DNA from: Acanthococcus lagerstroemiae
Taxonomy: Eukaryota; Arthropoda; Insecta; Hemiptera; Eriococcidae
Direction: 5' to 3'
DNA: 64,000 nucleotides
Assembly (NCBI GenBank): GCA_031841125.1
Contig: CM063108.1
Span: 53,156,122-53,220,121, forward strand
The notes beneath the pieces were generated by a model. The model did no database searches, was not told where the DNA came from, and saw nothing but the letters and a program-made list of their open reading frames with translations. Shown here in pieces: positions 56,600-64,000 of the stretch. Position 1 is the stretch's first letter. The number at the start of each line of letters is the position of its first letter. A program made the translations under genes and the position numbers.

Positions 56600-57060
56600 G
56601 TCTATTGTGTTCCAGGAAGGAAGAGGGTAAAGTGGAAGACGACATGCATCAGTAGAACCTATGGCACCTCTCAGCACCAATTTTTGATTTTAAGAATTTA
56701 AAATTGCGGATGAGGGAGTTCGAAATTTTACTTACAGGTCAAGTATACGTCGTAAGAAAGGCAGAGACGGGGAATACTGAATGCGGTACAATTTTAACCT
56801 AGAACAATTCAGCACAACAAATTTTTCAGAAAATTCGTATTGATGGCGTGAGGATAATATGTGAGAAATGGGAGACGGAGAAGCTATAACTATCTTAGGA
56901 AAAGAAGATAACGGCAATATGGAATACTGCCCCACCTCAGCACAGCCTAGAACAACTAATTTTTACCGAAAGTTCAAAATGGCTAGACCCAGTTTTTAGG
57001 TTGGAGAGGGGTCGTTGGTATCCTCATAAGAAGATGGGCAAAACGGAATTCTATTAAAAA
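56600..57060 (+). repeat. Degenerate tandem repeat, about 142-bp unit
   Basis: Units begin near 56,610, 56,752 and 56,894 with (C)GTAAGAAAGGCAGAGACGG- or TTAGGAAAAGAAGATAACGG-like blocks. They share GGAATACTG, CCTAGAACAA, CAGCAC and AATTTTT blocks. A partial fourth unit starts near 57,030 (ATAAGAAGATGGGCAAAACG). Confidence 0.6.
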
Positions 57061-57269
57061 GCTGAAATGTTGAGTAGCGTGGCATTCAAAATAACTTGAC
57101 TGTCCAATTTTCGCTTCCACCGAAAAATGTGATATACTTGTAATAACACGCCAGTTAAAAATCTTTGGTAATTATTTCAAGACGGCTCGCGAGGGGTAGG
57201 ATCCTAGTGTAAAATTAATAGTGTCGGTTTTAGTAGTGGTCTCCGAAATATAAACTACTCCTACATGAA

Positions 57270-58630
57270 CATTCATTCATACCAGACTTATATCGTACAA
57301 AATGCAGAGAAGTATACTTACATCATATTCTAATGAAGCACATAAAGAATTATATTCCGAACCAAATTTGACAAAATCACAGCTAAATTGGGAGCTCTAA
57401 TTCATTTCTGCCCCCTTACACTTATTCATACCAGACTTATATCGTACAAAATGCAGAGAAGTATACTTACATCATATTCTAATGAAGCACATAAAGAATT
57501 ATATTCCGAACCAAATTTGACAAAATCAGCTAAATTGGGAGCTCTAATTCATTTCTGCCCCCTTACACTTTTGGTCATTACATGGGAAGGGAGGGGGTAC
57601 ATTTTATATATTTCGGATACATTTCATTCTGCACAAATTCGTGGAAATTGGAAGAAATTGGGGGAGGGGGCTAACATTACCATAGCCCCATCAAATTTAA
57701 TCCTCTCACTTGCGGCGGTGAAAGGGGTACATTTCATATAATTTGTGGTACATTTCGGGTACATTTCATTCGAAACAAATTTGACGAAATCAGCTAAGTT
57801 GGGAGTTCTAATTCATTTCTGCCCCCTTATATTTTTGGTCATTACATGGGAAGGGAGGGGTACATTTTATATAATTGGTGGTACATTTTGTTACATTTCG
57901 GGTACATTTCATTCTGCACAAATTCGGTGAAATTGGAACTAATAGGGGGGGGGCAATGTTACCACAGCCCCAACAAATTTATTCCACCACCCTGCGGCAA
58001 TGAAGGGAGTACATTCTAAATAATTGGTGGTACATTCGGGTACATTTCATTCGAACCAAATTTGACGAAATCAGCTATGTTGGGAGCTCCAATTCATTTC
58101 TGCCCCCTTATACTCTTGGTCATTACAAGGGAAGGGAGGGGGTACATTTTATATAATTGGTGGTACATTTCGGTACATTTCATTCGAACCAAATTTGACG
58201 AAATATGCTAAGTTGGGAGCTTTACTTCATTTCTGCCCCCTTATATAATTTTGGTCATTACATGGGAAGGAAGGGGATACATTTCATATAATTGGTGTTA
58301 CATTTCGGTACATTCCGGGTACATTTCATTCTGCACAAATTCGGTGAAATTGGAGCAAATGGGGGGGCTAACGATACCACAGCCTCACCAAATTTAATCA
58401 TCCCCCCTGCGGCGATAAAGGGGGTACATTTCAGATAATTGGTGGTACGTTTCGGGTACATTTCATTCGAACCAAATTTGACGAAATCAGACAATTTGGT
58501 GGGCTTCTGTTACCCTGGCCCCACCAAAGTACTTTTGTTCCCCCTTCGCAAGGGGAGGAGGTACATTTTGTAATAATAGCGGTACATTTGGGTACATTTC
58601 GGGTACGTTTCCCCTACCCCAAAATCGGGT
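57270..58630 (+). repeat. Tandem array with GAACCAAATTTGACGAAATC units
   Basis: GAACCAAATTTGAC(G/A)AAATC occurs at about 57,361, 57,510, 57,775, 58,055, 58,187 and 58,470. It is followed each time by AGCTAAGTTGGGAGCTC-like text, and in most units by TTCATTTCTGCCCCCTTA and GGTCATTACATGGGAAGG. Spacing alternates between about 132-149 and 265-283 bp. The longer units add TTCATTCTGCACAAATTCGG and a GGTGAAATTGGA segment. The first two units (57,273-57,420 and 57,423-57,570) are almost identical over about 148 bp, so that duplication is recent. Many TACATTTCGGGTACATTTC motifs are shared. Confidence 0.8.
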
Positions 58631-58639
58631 CTGAAATCA

Positions 58640-59050
58640 TATCGGGGGGGGGGCAGGGTAACGGACCCGTTGTTTTATTGTGTAAGAGGTTATTGCAGAA
58701 ATGACTTCAAAAATGAGCTTATCGATTTATGTATTGGAAGCAATTTACGCTAACTGTGAAGTTTTGATTCCTGTGGACTTCTAAGGGATGGGAGTGTATT
58801 CAAAATAACTTCGTAACTGGGTTCAGTGGCTGTGAAACCCGTAAAAGTAGATTATTACAAGCATGTTTTTCGTTTGCTTTTGACTAAAGCATGTATGCCA
58901 TTTCATCCCTGAATCCTCGAAAGCCCTTTTCTTAAATCTATGTATCACGTTTTTTATTTTATTTTTATGGAATTATTGTTATCTTTATAGAATCAAGCCG
59001 ACATTTTTTCACCTTCCACCCTTCTGAAGTGAAGCCCCAACATATTCTTT
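58640..59050. other. No recognisable gene
   Basis: AT-rich sequence between the tandem array and the SINE. Nothing recognised. Confidence 0.4.
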
Positions 59051-59065
59051 TGTGCTTAATATGCC

Positions 59066-59283
59066 TTCTTTTCTAATTCACTCTCAACCCAAGCCCTGGA
59101 ATCTGCTCTTTCGAGCATTACCTCAGAGACGTTGGGGAGGCTATTAGGGCTGTATTTGCCCTCTTTCCTATTGACCGAAAAACCGGCCTAGGTCGAAATC
59201 TGGTGACTTGCTACGTGGGCTTGAAACCGGGACCTCCGGATTCCGAGACCAACGCGCTATGCATTCGGCCAACCAGAGCCCTA
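59066..59283 (-). mobile_element. tRNA-derived SINE with perfect 15-bp TSD
   Basis: On the minus strand the head is GGTTGGCCGAATGCATAGCG (A box) and GGTTTCAAGCCC (decayed B box). Then comes the shared body CGACCTAGGCCGGTTTTTCG, CCCCAACGTCTCTGAGGT and GCAGATTCCAGGGCTTGGG. It ends in an AATTAGAAAAGAA tail. The plus-strand duplication TGTGCTTAATATGCC occurs at 59,051-59,065 and 59,284-59,298, fifteen of fifteen matching. The intact TSD sets the exact element ends and confirms retroposition. Confidence 0.92.
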
Positions 59284-59609
59284 TGTGCTTAATATGCCTG
59301 TACTCAGTTTTGTAGTTTATAATCCCCACCCCCTGCAGCCCCTAATGTTACAGCCAGAATAATCTAAAACGGATTCAGTGACACAGAAAACCCCCATTCT
59401 TTATATACTTGACAGTATTGTCCGTAATTTTTAAGTTCTGATTCCTCAGTGGAGTCTTCAAAAGAGGGTTTGAACCGAAAATTTTCATAGATGGATTTAG
59501 CGTCTCTGAAATCTGAGTCAGCAGTCTTTTTTATACTTTTATTCGATTCCTGTGGTCCATAATAAAAAAATGTACTATTCACTCAAAATTCAACAGAGAT
59601 CATTGGCCT

Positions 59610-59935
59610 TTAAATTAATTGTTTCTCGAAATTCTTGGTAGGTACTCCATCTTTACATTAATAAGAACGATTATTTATGGTCAACAGGAATTTTTCCGAA
59701 TTTATTCGATTTTTTGGAAATTTTAAAGAAAATTTTTCGATTTCCTTATGGGGAATCCTATATTAAACTTGTCTCCCCTCCCCCAGACGAAACCTTTCAA
59801 CATTGTTCAATTTACCAGAAAAAAGGTGGTTGGCGATTTTTGACCAAAAGCAAAAAGTTCAGCTACTAGGAACAGAACATGTCAAAAATTTCGAAATTTT
59901 GGACCACTCAGTGGAGAGAGTTCTTATTAGAAATT
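59610..59935 (+). repeat. Interspersed repeat, copy C
   Basis: Contains CGAAATTCTTGGTAGGTACT, GGGGAATCCTATATTAAACT, TTGTTCAATTTACCAG and AGTTCAGCTACTAGGAACAG. These correspond to blocks of copies A (20.5 kb) and B (25.4 kb). In the inner block it agrees in orientation with copy A, not copy B. Confidence 0.6.
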
Positions 59936-60103
59936 GTATGTATCATTTTCATGGTGGGGGGTTTATTCATAGAGCTGATTTTGAGAGTTATGCAATATCG
60001 AATGCGTGCCGTATCGTTGACTAACTTTAGCAACATTACGGTCAGTTTTCTACCCCGCGAAGGGCCAAGGCCCCACCCGGCGGCCAGTTCCAAACTCCGG
60101 GTA

Positions 60104-60270
60104 AAGAGACTAAAACAGTCCGAGTGAGGACATACACCATTTTTAATCCAGTTCGGTTCCGTGAAAAAAAAAATTGGCTAAGCGGGAACCACCGGGTGAC
60201 CATTTTTTTCCCCCGGAACAAGCTGGATTAAAAATGGCGAATGTCTTCACTTGGGTGTTCTAGTGCTCTA
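60104..60270. mobile_element. MULE-type MITE
   Basis: A 167-bp element. The left arm is AAGAGACTAAAACAG, then GAGGACATACACCATTTTTA. The right arm, reverse complemented, is TAGAGCACTAGAACACC, then GAAGACATTCGCCATTTTTA. Flanks CTCCGGGTA (60,095-60,103) and CTTCAGGTA (60,271-60,279) match at 7 of 9 positions. The CGCCATTTT block and 9-bp flanks tie it loosely to the 4947 and 8211 elements. Confidence 0.65.
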
Positions 60271-60279
60271 CTTCAGGTA

Positions 60280-62530
60280 GCACCGTGTATTATCCTAAAA
60301 TTCATAGAATAAAATCTGAGGTATTCCCCCTACACTGCCTTATATACCTTCGCGTAGTTTTAGCGCGGGGCAGGGAGGGGAGCTCACACTTATAAATTAC
60401 ATAAAAAAATATATGCAAATAGTAGGTAATAATACTTGTACAATTTTAGAACTAGAGTAGTCTGTCTGTCCTCCGTTAGTTTGTTCGTCTGTGTAGGTGT
60501 CGTTAGTCGTTTTCGATTCCACAACAGTTCTTTGGCAGCTTCCTTCCTATTTCCCTATTTTCCTACTTGGACCTACGCACCGAAGGCGGGAGATTCGCTC
60601 CAAGTAGTGGGGGTCGCCTTCATGAGTTAGGCGCTTCCGAAAACTTCCACCTCTTGTTCTCTGCCGCTTCCTCAAATTGGTCGTTGGAGCAGGTGATTCC
60701 CATATTAAGTTTCAGGTTCTGTTACCAGTGATCCTCTCCAGGACGGAAGGATTGCTTGCAGTACTCGAGATGCCCTGAGCTTCCTCTATATCTCCTTCAA
60801 CCTTACTCACCCGTTCATGTCAGTATTCGCTGGCTGCAACTGCTGCTTCGATGGAGATGCCGTTGGTTGTTGTCCTGATGGTGGACTCGCCCTTTTTCGG
60901 GCTTTTTGACTGGCGGCCACCGGAATTTCCTGATTCCCGCCAGTCAAGGATGGTGTGCCGCCGCCGCCGAGAGGTATCTTGGAATAGCCGTGTAAGTTGA
61001 AACGCGCTGACAGGCTTGCACCGTATTCACAAATTTCGATCGTGCTCTCTATAGAGAGTCCTAAGTGAGAGGAGAGCTTCAGGAAGCTTCAGAAATTGGC
61101 CTAAGTGTGCAAGTAATGTAGCTCGTATACATGTCTTCTAGTGCGTTTCAAGTTACTCAGCTCTTCCAAGATACTCTCTTCGTTCTTGGGTTCTTGCCCG
61201 ACTCGGATTTGGAGAACGCATACTCAGCGAATAACTGCGACATTGAATTCGGTAATCTGTTTTCCTCGCCGTCGCTCGTTCGTATTTTTTAGCATCCGTA
61301 ACTTTTTTCCCCCTTCGATACTGTAAGCCATTTTTTTGAAAAAGGAGTTTCTCGCGACACGCGCGTTTATAGAAAAGGAAGTGAAATTAAATATGAATGC
61401 TTCTGCTGAGTTCGCAGTTGGTTATGAAATTTGCGGCTTTTGATGTAAGCGGGCCGACGTCAGCCATAAAACACACGGGCTGGTGACAGCCGCACTCGCG
61501 CCCATGTGAGCGGGAGTTTTCTTCGCCGCGAAGCACCTATAGGTATATACACATTAATCCGTAAGGTAATAAATAAAGCAAACGGAAATTGATTTTCTCG
61601 CCTTTTCGTTTTACCGATTACATTAATTGGTTCGGGCATCCGCGTTCGTCGGTCCTCTCCCGCAGCGAATTCACGCTTTTTTTTTGTCCCACTCTTTCCA
61701 GTTTTCCAGCGAATTCGCATACACGCGTCTCGGCTCGTTTCTGGCTTTGAAAAAAAAAAAAATACATTTCCTCATCGCGCGCCGCCGAGTGCGACACTCA
61801 CGGACTCGGCGTACCGAAATTAATGTACCCGCTCTCTTTGGATGAACCGCGATGAGAATCGAGTTCTCGAATATCGCCCAATTTTCTCGTTCGAAACCCT
61901 TCTTTTTTTTCTTTTTTTTTTTGATCGCCTGACTTGCGTGCACTCAGTGAGGCGTCATAGAGCATTTCGGTATTTTCTGTTTACATTCGATGCCTTTGTA
62001 GCTAACCTTTCCTTTACGCCTCCTCATCACGCAATCCAACGTCGCTACAAGTACGAATAGCGAGACACCCGTGCAAAGCTAAAATGAAATTTGCTCGTTT
62101 CGCGCGGAATTATGTGTACCTACTCAAAGGCCCATTACAAACAGGCTGAGTAGAATGGAAAGCGTCGAATGTCGCTGACAGTCGCAAAACCATACCTGAT
62201 TTGAAAACCCTCGTATGACGTGTATGAATGTAAACTTTTAAGCTGCAATACCGGGTTGCAGAAACGGTAGATATCCTGGGTACTGAACCCAGAAGTAACG
62301 GAACTCCTGTATCTGTGCTTCTTCTTCCCAACCTTGGCTGCAATTAGACCTGATTTGGGTAGTGATGACTTGTGAACTGTCGCCACACATCTCGGTCTTT
62401 GCTTTCGTGACTGCTCTAGTGGTAGTACCGTACTGGGCATGTACAGACCCACCTCTGAGAGAATCTTACTTCTCTTGCGATCGGAGTTCCTCCGAAAGGG
62501 TTGTATTCATCTTAAATAAGAATCTTCTCC
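60280..62530. other. Unique, partly CpG-rich; no gene recognised
   Basis: GC-rich segments lie at about 60,870-60,985 (CCGCCGCCGCCGAGAGG) and 61,450-62,050. ORFs of 60-105 codons on both strands have no recognised domains. The CpG enrichment and absence of repeats make it the best place in the last 10 kb to look for host exons or enhancers. Confidence 0.35.
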
Positions 62531-62538
62531 GCTGCAAA

Positions 62539-62814
62539 CATGGGCGTAGCTAGAACTTTTTCCAGGAGGGGGCAAAAAAGTAGAATGTGTGCAGGTGCAA
62601 GTCGCGGCTTTGTTGTCAGTGTGGCGCTAGTCACACATTTTCGCTGTCTAGCGTCTAGGCCTCCAGGCACATCCTATTTTCTGCGAATTTTATTCAGTTG
62701 GCCTTAAATAAATATTCGAAAATAATCTTGTGAGCACTGGAACATAATTTTTTTCCTTCAAAATCCAGGAGGGAATACAATTGCTCCCTTGCCCCTCGCT
62801 GGCTACGTCCATGA
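62539..62814. mobile_element. hAT-type MITE, diverged GGGCGTAGC family
   Basis: A 276-bp element. The left end is CATGGGCGTAGCTAG and the right end, reverse complemented, is CATGGACGTAGCCAGCGAGG. The ends resemble those at 5993 and 44143 (GGCGTAGCCAGG) but the interior differs. Flanks GCTGCAAA and ACTTCAAT agree at only 5 of 8, so the TSD is weak. Non-coding. Confidence 0.6.
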
Positions 62815-62819
62815 CTTCA

Positions 62820-64000
62820 AATAGCATAGATTGTGAAAACTGTCTACATCGAAGGCTGATATGACGTAATAGGTCGCTCCTTCCGTATTTGGGATCCAAA
62901 AATTATGTTGACGATTTGTCCTCACATTATTCCTACAGCTTACTGAAGAAAATTCGATCGAGTACCGGTAGGGGAGTAGGGAGCAACATACCCCCCCCCC
63001 GGTAGGAATTTTTCACTCAGCAAGCGAGTTGGGAAAATCCAACAAGTTGAAAGTTTTTTTTTTAAATGATTTGACACTTGGGAATTTTGAGTTGAGTCAG
63101 TTGGGACGTTCACATTTTTACCCCCCCCCCCCCTCCCCGGGAAAAAATCTTCGGTAAATCTGTACGAGCTTTTCGCCTTATTTGCTGGTTTGCTGGTCGG
63201 AAATGATTTCAATAATGTTTTCTCTGTTTGCTACGATTTGCCCTATCGTTTCCAGACTTTTCACCGCATGCCTTTTTCATAGTGATTTACAGGAATGTAT
63301 ATATGCCTTCCTCTTGTTTCAAGTTCTAAAATGGGTTGATTCCGGTTGGTTCCATCATTTTCAGTATTGGTTCCCATCCCTTTTCTCCATTACAGGAAAT
63401 AAAGCTCAGTATATGTGATTGCGTCCTAGATAGTCCTTATTTGGTAAAGTTAAATTTCTTTACGACACCCTCTGGGTTAATGTTATGTCAGGTAGAAAAT
63501 GTGTGCCAAGTTTCTAGGCTATCAAACAATAATTTTAACCAGATCCCCTCAATGAATGAAATTGAACATGCAGTTTACGGGCTTTATGTTACATCAATAA
63601 ATTTGAATGCTGTGAAGATAAAAATTGCTAAAATACCAGTTTTCCTCCAGGCTCTTCCGATGGGCTCCTTTTTTCGGCACAGTGCTCGAAAGACTCCCCC
63701 CCTCCCCCTCAGACTCTGCACCCCAACTCTCACAATCAGATTCCAAAATGAAGAAAATCGGGTGGAAAAATGAAATTTTTTAGATTTTTGAGGTCACCAC
63801 ATTCGATTTGGAAGGTGATTTTTCGATCTGATTCCTGTAGGTGCTGCCTCGGGGCTCAGGATAGAGAGTTTTTTCTCTCTTTTTTTTCCATATGGTATCC
63901 AGTTTTACATTCTTAAGGCCATTGAATTCATTTTTGGGGGTTATTTTCAGCTCCAACTCTCCTAATACTCTGCTACGCCTCCCACGCGCTTTAGATACTG
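62820..64000. other. No recognisable gene
   Basis: Two C-rich runs (62,991-63,001 and 63,121-63,135). The plus-strand ORF at 63,336-63,773 (145 codons) shows no domain or composition supporting coding. The sequence continues beyond the window. Confidence 0.4.

Noticed and set aside
57270..58630. CRISPR-like array
   Set aside because: Units are long, diverged and without regular unique spacers; context is eukaryotic.
63336..63773. 145-codon plus-strand ORF
   Set aside because: No domain match from inspection, ends in proline/basic residues over a C-rich run, and no supporting neighbours.

Overview
This window looks like a eukaryotic, most likely arthropod (insect), nuclear genome. It has no operons and no ribosome-binding-site-led genes. 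It does have many short decayed ORFs, tRNA-derived SINEs, non-LTR retrotransposon fragments, DNA transposons with target-site duplications (TSDs), and satellite-like tandem arrays with 80-300 bp units. The families fit an insect, possibly a hemipteran, but no species can be named from sequence alone. I recognise no intact host protein-coding gene. The window is best read as repeat-dense intergenic or intronic DNA, with a few unique CpG-rich stretches (about 26.4-27.5, 31.2-31.8, 43.1-43.5, 53.95-54.7 and 60.8-62.1 kb) that could be regulatory or exonic.

Layout. 1-12 kb: inverted-repeat elements, a tRNA-derived SINE at 5.2 kb, and three non-autonomous hAT elements with 8-bp TSDs (6.0, 7.2 and 8.7 kb). 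One of these splits an older SINE and another is nested in a larger element. A run of Mutator-like (MULE) elements with TSDs of 8-9 bp fills 7.7-10.1 kb, ending in one that still carries a transposase fragment. 12-22 kb: an R1/jockey-type reverse transcriptase remnant (12.3-13.0 kb), two foldback elements, a tandem array with a candidate MULE inside it (16.5-18.5 kb), and an RTE-type LINE fragment (21.1-21.8 kb). 22.7-25.1 kb: a satellite with alternating A/B units, interrupted by an RTE-type LINE. 25-44 kb: dispersed repeats, a possible 2.4-kb hAT element (32.2-34.6 kb), and a 2.2-kb T-rich cryptic repeat that was itself invaded by a nested pair of elements.

44-49 kb: a degenerate GAGTCT-type array hosting two terminal-inverted-repeat elements, then a very young Ginger-type DNA transposon (46,751-47,852). 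Its terminal inverted repeats (TIRs) are about 73 bp and nearly identical, and it keeps an open 182-codon fragment of an integrase-derived transposase. 51-56 kb: an unrecognised, broken, secreted-type coding region on the minus strand, then a second MULE with a perfect 9-bp TSD and a transposase remnant. 56-64 kb: two more tandem arrays, a SINE with a perfect 15-bp TSD, a dispersed repeat, and more short TIR elements.

No cellular pathway can be reconstructed. The elements relate to one another by insertion order. The most informative results are the nested insertions, the young Ginger-type element, and the MULE families that each carry their own subterminal repeat motif.
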